In this document: positions 34,100 through 46,971 of the stretch, one piece after another
Position numbering within the stretch: the stretch's first letter is position 1
How the letters are laid out: the number at the start of each line of letters is the position of its first letter
Source: Taxillus chinensis
Taxonomy: Eukaryota > Streptophyta > Magnoliopsida > Santalales > Loranthaceae
Assembly: GCA_023512835.1 (NCBI GenBank)
Contig: CM042092.1
Span: forward strand, 42,178,258-42,242,257
Direction: 5' to 3'
DNA: 64,000 bases
Program-made: the position numbers and the translations under genes
The notes under the pieces: generated by a model
What the model saw: only the letters and a program-made list of their open reading frames with translations
What the model was told of the DNA's origin: nothing
The model's database searches: none

Positions 34100-35363
34100 T
34101 CATAGAGATCGGTGGGAATGACAAGGGGAAGCCAACCCCTTCCAGTTTTCAGCGAGACTCTTTACGTTCGCATTCCTTTTAGCAGACTTTGACAGAGGAG
34201 CCTCATCAACCAAAGGGGAAAAGGGAATCGTGGGGCAATCGGACTGGGGAGAAGGCAGTCCATCCGGGGGAGAAGGCAGTCCATCGGACTGGGGAGAAGG
34301 CAGTCCATCCGGGGGAGAAGGGGAGGCCTCCGAATCCAAACCCAGACGCAAGGGGGAGTGAAGCCCCGGCGCAGCAGAATCAACCAGCGCACAGACCATT
34401 GCTGGGATAGCATCAGAAGACCGGGTTGGACCGGCTGCCAAGGGGAGTAGCGGGAGGATCCGAAGTCGGGCTAAAACATCCGACGGCGAGGGGGAGGGCG
34501 AGCGATCAACAACAATCTCTTTGCCGCGTCCAGGATCGATCGACACACAGTCAGCAACAGGAGCTGCCGTAGGGCCTGCCGAGGGACGTGCCGAGGGGCC
34601 TGAAGCCAAAGTGGCAGAGGGACCATCCGAGGTAGCGTCCACCGAGGGAGCACTTGCCGAAGGCACACCGGAAGGGTCTACAACCAAACCCTTTTGAATC
34701 CACATCTGTCGCTGCGGGCAAACACGCATAAGATGACCAAATTCGCGGCAGCGAAGGCACTTCTTAGGAACCCATTTGTAGTCAATGCCAATAGTCACCA
34801 AATCTCCATCTCCTAATTCCAAATCAACCGAATGGGGTAACTCATCATCAACGCCCACCTCCACACAGATACGAGCAAAGGAGATCCGTTGAATAGAATC
34901 AGTTAATTTATCAGCATATAAAGGCTTCCCAACCACACTGGCAATGAGACTCAATCCTTCAGCCGACCAAAACTCCAAAGGAATGTGGGAAAAGTGAACC
35001 CAAATGGGTACCTTGCGGCAGCTCATCTTGGAAAGGTTCAAGCCCGCCCGCCACTGTTGAAGGAAGATCGGTCGACCCCCAAAATGCCAAGCGCCACCGG
35101 CTAGCACCTCCTTCATCCCCTCCTCGGAGGAGAAGCGAAAGAAGAAAAAGCCATCGCCATTACTGAGAACCTCAAGGAGATCGTGAGAATTCCAAACTTT
35201 AATCGCACCCTTTTGAACGAAAGAGAAAGGGAGGCGATCGAGAAAAAAAACCCCACAAGGGTAGATTGCCACCGAGAAGCCCCCGGAGAAATCACCGAAG
35301 GGGAAGGCTTAAGCGTAATGCGACCCCGGATTGGGTAGGAGGAGGGACAAAAGAAAGAGACAT
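34100..35363 (-). pseudogene. LINE ORF1, DUF4283-like protein with CCHC knuckle
   Basis: The long open part 35272-34100 (390 codons) reads NGDGFFFFRFSSEEGMKEVL, AGGAWHFGGRPIFLQQW, VPIWVHFSHIPLEFWSAEGL and VVGKPLYADKLTDSIQRISF, the DUF4283 pattern of plant LINE and retroelement proteins. A CX2CX4HX4C knuckle follows (plus 34759-34718), then a Ser/Pro/Ala-rich tail. An ATG at 35363 lies upstream in a frame that shifts near 35270, so the true start is uncertain. It likely binds LINE RNA in the ribonucleoprotein. The tail has a minisatellite (34239-34325). Confidence 0.85.
34239..34325 (-). repeat. In-frame minisatellite in the LINE ORF1 tail
   Basis: About four copies of a ~21-bp unit, GGAGAAGGCAGTCCATC(C/G)G on the plus strand, encode repeated DGLPSP(P/Q). 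The multiple-of-three length keeps the frame. Confidence 0.75.
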
Positions 35364-35536
35364 AGAGGTGGAAGGTGGTCCCTTCACAATAGACGACCAG
35401 GAATCAAGCACGGACCGATAGCCGGCGCCAACAGAGCCCAGGAGAGGCACTCCCTGGGCAAGTCGCACCGCGCCAGCAACAACCGCCGAAGGGAAGCCAA
35501 CCGACGGCGCGGTTGACCTTAGATCCTCACTGCAGT

Positions 35537-36802
35537 TGCCACATTAGTATCATGTTGTGATAAGGGTGTTAAAGTAGTTAAAATGTGCTCTGAATTGGTT
35601 TAATCATGTCTTTATTTGTTGAATGATATCACCATGTTTTTTGGAGCTGAGTTTTGAATATTAGCTGAGCATGAAATGCTACGATAAACCTAAGTAACCC
35701 TTAAAGTTGAGTGAAAAAGAAATGAAAAATGAGAACAGACTTCTTTTAGCCTTTGAGTGCCATTTTAGGGTATGGGTAATAATTGCTACTCTTCTTGCAT
35801 TCAACATTGGTTATTTAATGGTAGGAGTCAAGTAAGCATGTGATTACTTGTTAGTGCTAGAGTGTTTGGTGTTTAGTTAGGATGCAAGACCTCTGAGTCA
35901 CCATGATTGTCTTTGCATTCTTTTCTTTATTGTGTGATATTATTGGAAAAGGCGTGATGCACATTGTGGAAAAAGCCCATCACATTTTGAAAAGGGGTAT
36001 GCATAAAAAAAAATCAGTCTTATTTATGTGTTATGTGAGTAAAAAAAAAGAAGAGTAAATAATCCATCAAGGGAGAGCATAAAATGCAACCTTGTAAGGT
36101 TATTACTAAAAGAAAAAAAGAAAGAAAAAGAAAGAAAGATTCGGAATAAAAGCCACAATGGCTTGATGTTTATGTGTGATTGTTTAGATTTGTGAAGCCA
36201 CATTGGCTGAATTATGTTTTGTTTTGAGAGTGTTGAGCTCAATTCTTTAGCTTATGGTTTTGTTTTATCAGTTATTAGAATAAGAGTGTGAGTTTATTGA
36301 GTTTAGTCTAGCGTGTGAGTTCAAATAAAGTAGAATAGAGGGTGTGTTTTCTTTGATGAGCACAATAGGGAACTCTCATGATTGCTTGGCAAGTACTTAA
36401 TCAATAGTGATGGCGAGTGTAGAGATAGAGTTTTCCATCCATTATTCATTGATAGGTATTAGGCTTGAGAATTATTATATTAGAGTGAGGCTGCTTATCC
36501 TTGGTAAGAACTTAAAGGGAAACTAGGTGCTATTTTATCATGGATTGCTTGCTCATATCTGAAATTTAAGTGGTGATATTGCATGGTTGTTGGACTAGGG
36601 ATATGGACATGAATGAACTAAGCTATGACTCATTTTGATGCTTAAATTCCCATTTCATCATGATAGATTTGCATGCTTAGGAAACCATGATTCTCCTTGA
36701 TTGTTATTTTATTTTTCTTCCGTTTGACGGCATGTTTATTTTATTTTTGCATGCTTGTATGTTTTTGCTTGAGGACAAGCAATGGTTCAAGTGTGGTGTA
36801 TT
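35537..36802 (+). other. 3' non-coding part of element B, after the LINE
   Basis: No credible coding sequence. It holds A-rich runs (36007-36016, 36042-36050) and a GAAA-type microsatellite (about 36110-36140). The last ~40 bp, TTGAGGACAAGCAATGG then TTCAAGTGTGGTGTATT, is the polypurine-tract region abutting the LTR. The first 6 bp are the right copy of the LINE target duplication. Confidence 0.7.
36765..36802 (+). promoter_or_regulatory. Polypurine-tract region next to the 3' LTR
   Basis: GAGGACAAGCAATGG...AAGTGTGGTGTATT lies directly before TGATAACG of the LTR. Plant Athila-like elements usually have a purine-rich AAGTGTGGGGG here. This one is interrupted by T, so it is decayed or atypical. 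A near copy lies at 30099-30131. Confidence 0.6.
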
Positions 36803-37069
36803 TGATAACGTGCATTTTATGCCGTTATTTTAGTGTTTATTTACTATATTTAAGAGCATGATTAGAGACTTATTGCTTCATATATCATATATATTTGCTC
36901 TAACCCCTAGGAAGATGCTATTTGCAAATACATGTGTTTTTAAGTTGTTTTGGCAGATTTTTAGAGCTCACTTTTGATATAGTAGATGGCCTCAAAGAAT
37001 TGGCGTGCAAGAACAAAAAGTTGCTTGAATGATGTCCTCTACCTACTACAGACATTTCGAGCATTTGGA

Positions 37070-37199
37070 GCTGCACGTGAATTCATCCATTTCACGTGCA
37101 GCCTATTTTTGCTTCTCAGGCCTCTACGGGATGCAAGGAAGCTTGGGAAGAAGTTTGAGCTGATTTGGAGCTGCACGTGAATTCACCATATCACGTGCA
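37070..37199. promoter_or_regulatory. Two inverted CACGTG modules in the element B LTR U3
   Basis: 37070-37102 has arms GCTGCACGTGAA and TTCACGTGCAGC around 9 bp. 37172-37199 has arms TGCACGTGA and TCACGTGCA around 10 bp. They lie about 190-310 bp upstream of the TATA box. Confidence 0.7.
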
Positions 37200-37385
37200 A
37201 ATTGACGTGCAAAGATATTTTTGGACCGATCCTATCGTTTTTCCATGCTGATCATTTGTTTCTGAAGGCCCATGTCCAAATTGTGGATGGAAGATAGAGA
37301 TTTTAATGTTTGGAGTGTCACTTATCAAAACTACGTCGTTTTGATAGAAGTGCTAGGGAACACACCTCAAGGCCCATCCAACCTC

Positions 37386-37393
37386 TATAAATA
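37386..37393 (+). promoter_or_regulatory. LTR TATA box (element B 3' LTR)
   Basis: CTCTATAAATACAGCC. Same place as the element A LTR TATA. The transcript start would be near 37417. Confidence 0.65.
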
Positions 37394-38307
37394 CAGCCTC
37401 CACGCCCCATGCAACCTATCCTAGACCCCCCTACACGTTTTTAGAGAAAGAGAGAGAGGCTCCACGACTTGGAGGTTGCTCCTTGACCTAGAGAGCATTG
37501 TCTGACCGCCGTCGCGGATTTTGGAGCTTGGATTTGAAGCTTTGTTGCGCGCGTGGATTAAAAGAAGATGTTTAGCTTTCTTGCTATGGTTTTGCTTGTA
37601 ATTATGCGTGAGTAGTTCTTATAATCTAGGGGAGCAATGTAGCCCCCTTGTTGCTTTCTTTGTGTTTATGAAAATTGGGTTTGGATGATTGAGTTTTGCA
37701 TGTTTTATGAATCTGTTCTTAATTTCTATCTTTGGATGTACACCTTGGTATTCTTAGCCCTAGTCCTGGGGCGGATTGAGATTCATAACTTATTTGTAAT
37801 TGGTGTGATCATTATCCTTTTGCAAGTATGATTTATTGGCTTTGCATGTTTGAGTGTTTAGATGACCATTCGGGCATACAACTCTTAAAAGGACCTCATT
37901 GACCATTTGTTGTCCTTGGCTTATGTTTAGCATGTTTTCAATCGACAACCCTAATACCATGAACCATGAGAGATAACATATGGAGGTGAAATTGTGACCC
38001 TAGATGCCTTTAATCCTTGAATCTTAATCCTAAAATCAATTTGCTTTCTTTGTTTATTCAGAAAACCAAATAAAAATTAGATCTTTAGTTAAAAAAAAGA
38101 TTTCGTTTTTGCCAAGACATTGTTTTAAGCAAGATTAATTTGGTGATTTGTGTTAAAGCTAGATAACTTGGTAATCTCTGTGGGATCGACCCCTTTCTTG
38201 TCACTATTCTATTTAGCATTAGTTAAGGGATTTAATATTTTGAGAAGGGATTTAAACGACGTAGCTTAACCCCCACTTGGGTTCCGCTCACGAAATACCC
38301 GTCGTCA

Positions 38308-38927
38308 ATAATAAGTGTCATTTCAATCTTTTATTAAAATTACATTTTTCTTTGATTGATTCGTTTGACACATGAGAAATCAAGTAAATAAAAAGCCCTA
38401 GCCTAAGATACTTGCCTTCCGATTTGTAATTGCAAGAAAAGTTGCTTTGTCCATTTTGGAAGTGGATATGACGTCTTGTATTCTTTATTGCCAATAGGTT
38501 AATAGCCAAAGAAGGGTAATGCCTCACTATTGTGTAGAACGTCACATTAGTGAACTACGTCAAACAAGTGTTCAATTAAGCACTGATGAATGTTCCATTT
38601 TTTCTTTGAAAGATCCATTCGAGACGTCCACAATTAGACAAGTCATCATCCTTTTGATTTCTAATTGGAATAAATAGTGGGTTAAATCCATTTTGGTGGA
38701 GTTTATGACCATGTGCATTCCTTATTTCTAATAGTCCATTAAACTAGGCGCAGAAATACGTCACAATCATGGAGTCCATCCCACTGGAGCGAACGATGTA
38801 TGACGGATGCCCTTTTAATCTTTCAAGGATACTATTTTTGGTTCTGTTTTGGATTAATCCACTTGATGGATCCAAAATTAACTAAATAACCAACCCTAAC
38901 TTAATAAAACTTGCCTTACGATTTTTA
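38308..38927. repeat. Satellite array 2, first piece
   Basis: Resumes in subunit 2 of the 975-bp unit (ATAAGTGTCATTTCAATC) immediately after the LTR. Runs to the LINE-a insertion, whose left target copy is 38913-38927. Confidence 0.93.
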
Positions 38928-40030
38928 TTTTTTTTTGAAAAATAAAGAATAAATTAATTGGGAAAAATTACAAAGGTCAGAAAAAAGGGGGCATACCCTG
39001 GAGAAAAGACAACAAAGACCCTAGTGCAGGATAGCACCAAGGGGTAAGAATAACAACCAATACTCAACCCTCAGGAATTTTCCATAATTGCAGCAAATGA
39101 GTATTAAAGGCGAACGGGGCCATCCAAGATGACAAAGAAGCACGGACCCGAACTGTATCCATAATCAAATTAACCAGTTGCTCCTCCTGATCGAGACCTA
39201 CTCCCATGAGCTCTAGCATTGCGCTCTCGCCGAGAGATAATACACCGAAGCCGCAAGAGAAAGACGTGCAAGCATAGACGCAAGGAGTTGGCAGAGAGAG
39301 AACCGGAAGCCCAATGAATAAAAGCGGACCAAGAAAAACAAGAGAGCCCACACGGGTCATTAAAGCCATCCAAACGCGCATAGAAAATGGGCAAGTAAAA
39401 AATAAATGATCATGGTCCTCGGATGTGGCCAAACACAAAAGGCAGCCCCGGGAAGAGCAATACCAAAAGATAGCAACCTATCCTTAGTAGGAAGACGGCG
39501 ACGAAAAGCCAGCCACAACATGCTAGCATCGGGAGAGTGATGCCGAAACCATACCAAAGAAGCCCAAGAAACAGGGGGAGAAGAAGAACGGAGGTGATTC
39601 CACGCCGAAAAGATGGAGAAAGAGCCCCCGATGGATAACCACTGCACCCGGTCCTGACGGCCACGGGGAACACCCAACAAAGCCGTTTCCGCCTTTAACT
39701 CAAGCAACTCAGGAGAGTTGCCACAGCCATCGCCAGCCCTGAAAGAGAATATCGCCGACAGAGGCATTAGCACCCAACCCGGAGTCCAAAATCACCCTAT
39801 CAGATAAGGATGAGCAAATAGGGCCCCGAGGCAGCCAAGAATCAAACCAAAGCGAGGTGGAAAGGCCATCCCCAATCGAGACGGAGATACAAGGTCTAAG
39901 GCGACCGCGGGCAGCCAAAACCTTGCGCCAAGTCCAAGAGCAACGCCATGGTACCTTCGCCACCCGAATTGACCTTTTTTAACCAAATTGGAACGAACCC
40001 AGTTAACCCACAGGAAGTAGAAGTCGGCTG
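38928..40030 (-). mobile_element. 5'-truncated LINE-a (1.1 kb)
   Basis: Starts with a T-rich tail on the plus strand (38928-38936) followed by GAAAAATAAAGAATAAATTAA. It is flanked by the 15-bp target duplication GCCTTACGATTTTTA (38913-38927 and 40031-40045). The content matches the C-terminal part of the nested LINE's ORF2: WFRHHSPDASMLWLAFRRRL, SEDHDHLFFTC, CISVSIGDGLSTSLWFDSW. Frames 39064-39438, 39360-39773 and 39709-39963 cover it with shifts. It is severely 5'-truncated, as usual for LINEs, and inserted into satellite subunit 4. Confidence 0.93.
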
Positions 40031-43000
40031 GCCTTACGATTTTTAATTGATACAAGTAGGTGGTTTTTCTATTTTGATAGAGTTTGTGACCTCCGGTATT
40101 CCCCATTTCTAATAGTGTATTAGACATGGCATGGAAAATATATCACCCCCATCGAGTATGTCCCATTGAGCAAGCCACGCACAATTAGTATCCTTTTTAA
40201 TCCGGCATCAATATAACATTTTCCTTTTTGATCGATCCACTCGATACTACCCATTTGATTTGTAATTGAAACAAATAATTGGTTGATCCGTTTGAAAGAG
40301 CTTGTGATGTTGTGTATCCGTTGTCGCTATTGGAGTTTTAAACTCGGCCTAGGAAAGAACTCTTTAATGTGAAGTATCTCACATTGAACTAATGACGTAT
40401 AATAAGTGTCCTTTTGATCTCTTGTTAAAATTACTTTTTTGTTTGATTGATTCGTTTGACATAGGAGAAACCAAGTAAATAAAAAGCCCTAGCCTATGAT
40501 ACTTGCCTTCTGATTTGTAATTGAAACAAAAAGTTGCTTTGTCCATTTTGCAAGAGGATATGACGTCCTATATTCTTTATTGCCAATAGGTTAAGAGCTC
40601 AGCAAGGGTAATACCTCACTATTGTTTAGAACGTCACATTGGGCGTAACTATGTCAAACAAGTGTTGAATAAAGCACCGATGAATCTTCCATTTTTTCTT
40701 TGAATGATCCATTCGGACGCCCACAATTAGACTAGTCATCATCCTTTTGATTTCTAATTGTAATCAATAGTGGGTTCATCCATTTTGGTGGAGTTTATGA
40801 CCATGTGCATTCCTTATTTGTAATAGACAATTAAACTAGGCGCAGAAATACGTCACAATCATGGAGTCCATCCCACCGAGCTAACGATGTATGTCAGATG
40901 TCCTTTTAATCTTTCAAGGATACTATTTTGGTTTTCTTTTGGATTAATCCACTTGATGGATCCGAAATTAACTAAATAACCAACCCTAACTTAATAAAAC
41001 TTGCCTCCCGATTTTTAATTGATCAAATAGGTGGTTTTTCTATTTTGATAGAGTTTGTGACCTCCGGGTATTCTCTACTCTAATAGTGTATTAGACTTGG
41101 CATTGAAAATATATCACGCCATCGAGTATGTCCCATTGAGTGAGCCACGCACAATTAGTATCCTTTTAATCTTGCATCAATATTACATTTTCCTTTTTGA
41201 TCGATCCACTCGATACTACCCATTTGATTTGTAATTGAAACAAGTAGTTGGTTGATCCGTTTTGAAAGAGCTTGTGATGTTGTGTATCCGTTGTCGCTAT
41301 TGGAGTTTTAAACTCGGCCTAGGAAACAACTCCTCAATGTGAAGTATCTCACATTGAACAATGACGTATAATAAGTGTCCATTTGATCTTTTGTTAAAAT
41401 TACTTTTTTGTTTGCTTAATTCATTTGACACATGACAAATCAACTAAATAAAAAGCCCTAGCCTAAGATACTTGCCTTCTAATTTGTAATTGAAACAAAA
41501 AGTTGCTTTGTCCATTTTGGAAGAGGATATGACGTCCTGTATTCTTTATTGCCAATAGGTTAAGAGCTCACCCAGGGTAATACCTCGCTATTGTGTAGAA
41601 TGTCACATTGACGAACTACGCGAACAAGTGTTCAATTAAGCCCTGATGAATGTTCCATTTTTTCTTTGAATGATCCATTCTGGACGTCCACAATTAGACA
41701 AGTCATCATCCTTTTGATTTTTAATTGTAATAAATAGTGGGTTCATCCATTTTGTTGGAGTTTATGACCATGTGCATTCCTTATTTGTAATAGATCGTTA
41801 AACTAGGCGCAGGAAATACGCCACAATCATGGAGTCCATCCCACTAGGTGAACGATGTATGACAAGATGTCCTTTTAATTTTTCAAGGATACTATTTTTG
41901 GTTTTGTTTTGGATTAATCCACTTGATAGATCCGAAATTAACTAAATAACCAACCCTAACTTAATAAAACTTGCCTTATGATTTTTAATTGATACAAGTA
42001 GGTGTTTTTCTATTTTGATAGAGTTTGTGACCTCCGGTATTCCCTATTTCTAATAGTGTATTAGACTTGGCATTGAAAATATATTACCCCCGTCGAGTAT
42101 GTCCCATTGAGCAGCCACGCACAATTAGTATCCTTTTAATCTTGCATCAATATTACATTTTCCTTTTTGATCGATCCACTCAATACTACCCATTTGATTT
42201 GTAATTGAAAAAAATAGTTGGTTGATCCGTTTTGAAAGAGCTTGTGATGTTGTGTATTCGTTGTCGCTATCGGAGTTTTAAACTCGGCCTAGGAAACAAC
42301 TCCTCAATGTGAAGTATCTCACATTGAACGAATGACGTATAATGAGTGTCCTTTTGATCTTTTGTTAAAATTACTTTTTTGTTTTCTTAATTCATTTGAC
42401 ACATGAGAAATCAAGTAAATAAAAAGCCCTAGCCTAAGATACTCGCCTTCTGATTTGTAATTGAAACAAAAAGTTGCTTTGTCCATTTTGGAAGAGGATA
42501 TGACGTCCTGTATTCTTTATTGCCAATAGGTTAAGAGCTCACCAAGGGTAATACCTCACTATTGTGTAGAACGTCACATTGGGCGAACTACATCAAACAA
42601 GTGTTCAATTAACCACTAATGAATGTTCCATTTTTTCTTTGAATGATCCATTCGGGACGTCCACAATTAGACAAGTCATCATCCTTTTGATTTCTAATTG
42701 TAATAAATAGTGGGTTCATCCATTTTGGTGGAGTTTATGACCATGTGCATTCCCTATTTGTAATAGACCGTTAAACTAGACGCAGGAAATATGTCACAAT
42801 CATGGAGTCCATCCCACTGGGCGAACGATGTATGACGATGTCCTTTTAATCTTTCAAGGATACTATTTTTGGTTGTGTTTTGGATTAATCCACTTGATAG
42901 ATCCGAAATTAACTAAATAACCAACCCTAACTTAATAAAACTTGCCTTATGATTTTTAATTGATACAAGTAGGTGGTTTTTCTATTTTGATAGAGTTTGT

Positions 43001-45644
43001 GACCTCCGGTATTCCCTATTTCTAATAGTGTATTAGACTTGGCGTGGAAAATATATCACTCCCGTCGAGTATGTCCCATCGAGCGAGCTACGCACAACTA
43101 GTATTCTTTTAATCTTGCATCAATATTACATTTTCCTTTTTGATCGTTCCACTCGATCCAGCCAATTTGATTTGTAATTGAAACAAATAGTTGGTTGATC
43201 CTTTTTGAAAGAGCTTGTGATTTTGGGTATCCGTTGTCGCGATTGGAGTTTTAAACTCGGCCTAGGAAAGAACTCTTCAATGTGAAGTATCTCACATTGA
43301 ACGAATGACGTATAATAAGTGTCCTTTTGATCTTTTGTTAAAATTACTTTTTGTTTTCTTAATTCGTTTGACACATGAGAAATCAAGTAAATAAAAAGCC
43401 CTAGCCTAAGATACTTGCCTTCTAATTTGTAATTGAAACAAAAAGTTGCTTTGTCCATTTTGGAAGAGGATATGACGTCCTGTATTCTTTATTGCCAATA
43501 GGTTAAGAGCTCACCAAGGGTAATACCTCACTATTGTGTAGAACGTCACATTGGGCGAACTACATCAAACAAGTGTTCAATTAACCACTAATGAATGTTC
43601 CATTTTTTCTTTGAATGATCCATTCGGGACGTCCACAATTAGACAAGTCATCATCCTTTTGATTTCTAATTGTAATAAATAGTGGGTTCATCCATTTTGG
43701 TGGAGTTTATGACCATGTGCATTCCTTATTTGTAATAGACCGTTAAACTAGCGTAGGGAAATATGTCACAATCATAGAGTCCATCCCACCGGGCGAACGA
43801 CGTATGAAAGATGTCCTTTTAATCTTTCAAGGATACTATTTTTGGTTTTGTTTTGGATTAGTCCACTTGATGGATCCGAAATTAACTAAATAACCAACCC
43901 TAACTTAATAAAACTTGCCTTATGATTTTTAATTGATACAAGTTGGTGGTTTTTCTATTTTGATAGAGTTTTTGACCTCCGTAGTTACCTATTTCTAAAA
44001 GTGTATTAGACTTGGAATGGAAAATATATCACCCCCGTCGAGTATGTCCCATCGAGTGAGCCACGCACAACTAGTATCCTTTTAATCTTGCATCAATATT
44101 ACATTTTCCGTTTTGATCGATCCACTCGATCCTACTTATTTGATTTGTAATTGAAACAAATAGTTGATTGATCCGTCTTGAAAGAGCTTGTGATGTTGTG
44201 TATTCGTTGTCGTTATTGGAGTTTTAAACTCGGCCTTAGAAAGACTCCTTCAATGTGAAGTATCTCACATTGTACGAATAACGTATAATAAGTGTCCTTT
44301 TAATCTTTTATTAAAATTACTTTTTTGTTTGATTGATTCGTTTGACACATGAGAAATCAAGTAAATAAAAAGCCCTAGCCTAAGATACTTGCCTTCTAAT
44401 TTGTAATTGAAACAAAAAGTTGCTTTGTCCATTTTTGAAGAGGATATAACGTCCTGTATTCTTTATTGCCAATAGGTTAATAGCTCAGCAAGGGTAATAC
44501 CTCACTATTGTGTAGAACGTCACATTAGGCGAACTACGTCAAACAAGTGTTCAATTAAACGATGAATGTTCCATTTTTTCTTTGAATGATCCATTCGGGA
44601 CGTCCACAATTAGACAAGTCATCATCCTTTTGATTTCTAATTGGAATAAGTAGTGGGTTGATCCATTTTGGTGGAGTTTATGACCATGTGCATTCCTTAT
44701 TTCTAATAGTCCATTAAACTAGGCGCATGAAATACGTCACAATCATGGAGTCCATCCCACCCTGCAAAGGGATGTATGACAAAGTCCTTTTAATCTTTCA
44801 AGGATACTATTTTTGGTTTTGTTTGGGATTAATTGCTTGATTGATCCGAAATTAACTAAATAATGAACCCTAACTTAACAAAACTTGCCTTATGATTTTT
44901 AATGGATACAAGTAGGTGGTTTTTCTATTTTGATAGAGTTTGTGACCTCCGGTATTCCCCTATTTTTAATAGTGTATTAGACTTAGCATTGAAAATATAT
45001 CACCCCCGTCGAGTATGTCCCATTGAGCGAGCCACGACAACTAGTATTCTTTTAATCTTGCATCAATATTACATTTTCCTTTTTGATCGATCCACTCGAT
45101 CCAGCCAATTTGATTTGCAATTGAAACAAATAGTTGGTTGATCCGGTTTGAAAGAGCTTGTGATGTTGTGTATTCGTTGTCACTAGTGGTGTTTCAAACT
45201 CGACCTAGGAAAGACCTCTTCAACGTGAAGTATCTCACATTGAACGAATGACGTATAATAAGTGTTGTTTTAATCTTTTATTAAAATTACTTTTTTGTTT
45301 GATTGATTCGTTTATCACATGAGAAATCAAGTAAATAAAAAGCCCTAGCCTAAGATATTTGCCTTTGATTTGTAATTGAAACAAAAAGTTCCTTTGTCCA
45401 TTTTGGAAGAGGATATGACGCTCTGTATTCTTTATTGCCAATAGGTTAATAGCTCGCCAAGGGTAATACCTAACTATTGTGTAGAACGTCACATTGGGCG
45501 AACTACGTCAAACAAGTGTTCAATTAAGCCCGATGAATGTTCCATTTTTTCTTTGAATGATCCATTCGAGACGTCCACAATTAGACAAGTCATCGTCCTT
45601 TTGATTTTTAATTGTAATAAATAGTGGGTTCATCCATTTTGGTG

Positions 45645-45650
<6 letters not shown>
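40031..45650. repeat. Satellite array 2, second piece
   Basis: About six units; subunit-1 starts near 40188, 41160, 42131, 43105, 44083 and 45050. Each unit has recognisable private variants, for example TTGATCGTTCCACTCGATCCAG in the 43.1-kb unit and TTTTCCGTTTTGATCG in the 44.1-kb unit. These variants recur later in the array. The right end is the left target copy of LINE-b. Confidence 0.92.
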
Positions 45651-45686
<36 letters not shown>

Positions 45687-46971
45687 AAAGGTAAATGAAT
45701 TTATTGATAATTATTGAAGGTACAATCATACAGCCCACCCTGCAAAGAATAAAACCAACAAATTAGACCAAACATACAACCCGGGTCAAAATCAATAAGA
45801 CCCAAAACATGAAACTCTATACAATCCGTACAACTAATTCAAAATGAGGTCACGCAACTTGCCATACGTTCAGCAAATAAGAATTAAGCGTAAATGGGCC
45901 AAGCCCCAGGCGAGTAAGACTTGCCTCTGGAGCTCGAACGTTGTCCCTCACCACAAGTTAACCACTGAGTCTCGATTCGAGACCCACGGCCATGGAGTCC
46001 GCACTCCGCCTGCCAGATATAGTAAACCAATGCCCAAGGATAACCGTGCCAAAGTGTTGAAGAGAGGCGCCGAGAGAGAAGCTGCCCCAAAGAAAAAAAT
46101 CACCCCGCAGATAATGCATAAAGACTGACCACACATGGAGAAAAAGAGTTCCAATGGCGCCGAGAGAAGAGAAGAGGAGAAAAATAAGTGGTCGTGTGTT
46201 CGGTCCGCAGCCTGAATCCTGGGCAACCCCCGAAACGTCAATACCAAGTGAAATAAAAGTTGCCGAAGAGTTGAGTCTACGCCAATGGCTTGCCAAAGCT
46301 GCATGCCGAGGAGAATGATGCTGGAACCAAACCACGGCCCAAAACACGGCTTGGAGACGAAGAGCGAAGATGATTCCATGCTGATTTGATTGTAAAAGGC
46401 TTGTTCGAGGAGAGCCACCGCACACAATCAAATCTGCCGGAGGAGGGAGAAGGACCTCTCTTCCCTTAACAGTACTTCTGGGGCTTGACTAGAATTAGCC
46501 AAGGGCCGCACACCATCCCCGAGAGAGAATATCACGTACATAGCCCTAGCCTAGGACCCGGACCGAATCATAGATAACCCTATCTGAAGCTGTCACACAA
46601 ATAGGGCCTCGAGGAAGCCAAGAATCAAACCAGAGTGAGGGTGAGAACCATCCCCAATTCACCGAAATATATGGCCCCGAGCACGGAAAGCCAGGACCTT
46701 ACGCCATGTCCAAGAGCACGGCCAGGGAACCTTGGCAACCGCATCTTTTTAACCAAATTTGCCCGAACCCAATTCACCATGCAAGAGGAATTTGGTGGCA
46801 AAGATTCCAAATCAGACGGGATATGGCATGAAGGTTCCATTTAATTTCTTGATTCCAAGCCCCCTTCCCGTTAGGCTTGGAAACATCATCCCAAGATACC
46901 TGGCACCCCGACTCTTCAATGTTGTTCCCGCCCGCAGAAAGGCCCCTAGTAGGCTTGGAAACATCATCCCA
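45651..46971 (-). mobile_element. 5'-truncated LINE-b (1.3 kb)
   Basis: A long T run (to 45685) is the poly(A) tail of a minus-strand LINE. A 15-bp target duplication ATTTTGGTGGAGTTT lies at 45636-45650 and 46972-46986. Shifting frames hold the zf-RVT-side part of ORF2 (VVWFQHHSPRH, LVKKMRLPRFPGRALGHGVR), related to but diverged from LINE-a and the 30-35 kb LINE. A 23-bp segment near its 5' end is repeated at the very junction (46872-46894 and 46950-46972). An empty version of the target is present at 51816-51830. Confidence 0.92.

Larger units (their letters stand above)
30341..35536 (-). mobile_element. Plant L1-type LINE nested in element B (5.2 kb)
   Basis: Begins on the plus strand with a 13-T run (30341-30353), the poly(A) tail of a minus-strand LINE. 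On the minus strand the order is ORF1 (DUF4283-like plus CCHC), endonuclease, RT with FADD, and C-terminal zf-RVT, the plant L1 order. GC content and codon use are visibly higher than in the host element. It is almost full length but each ORF has frameshifts. Insertion in the 3' non-coding part of B came after B. Confidence 0.92.
20731..38307 (+). mobile_element. Athila-like Ty3/gypsy retrotransposon, element B (with nested LINE)
   Basis: Same family as element A, opposite strand. Order: 5'-truncated LTR, degenerate PBS, gag, protease, RT, RNase H, integrase, spacer with promoter-like signals, third reading region, 3' non-coding part with a LINE inserted, polypurine-like tract, complete 3' LTR. 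Left flank ...GAATGAC and right flank ATAATAAGTG are almost adjacent in the satellite consensus (GAATGACGTATAATAAGTG). The element therefore sits in the satellite, and the left side has lost about 7 bp of satellite plus the LTR U3. Every coding domain is broken and the integrase core is deleted. Confidence 0.92.
36803..38307 (+). repeat. 3' LTR of element B (1505 bp, complete)
   Basis: TGATAACGTGCATTTTATGC to CCCGTCGTCA. It contains two inverted CACGTG modules, a TATA box at 37386-37393, and a U5 shared with the truncated 5' LTR. Followed by ATAATAAGTGTC of the satellite. Confidence 0.92.

Noticed and set aside
36024..36242. ORF with Phe/Ser-rich hydrophobic text in the element B 3' region
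   Set aside because: Antisense to A-rich and GAAA microsatellite sequence; low complexity only.
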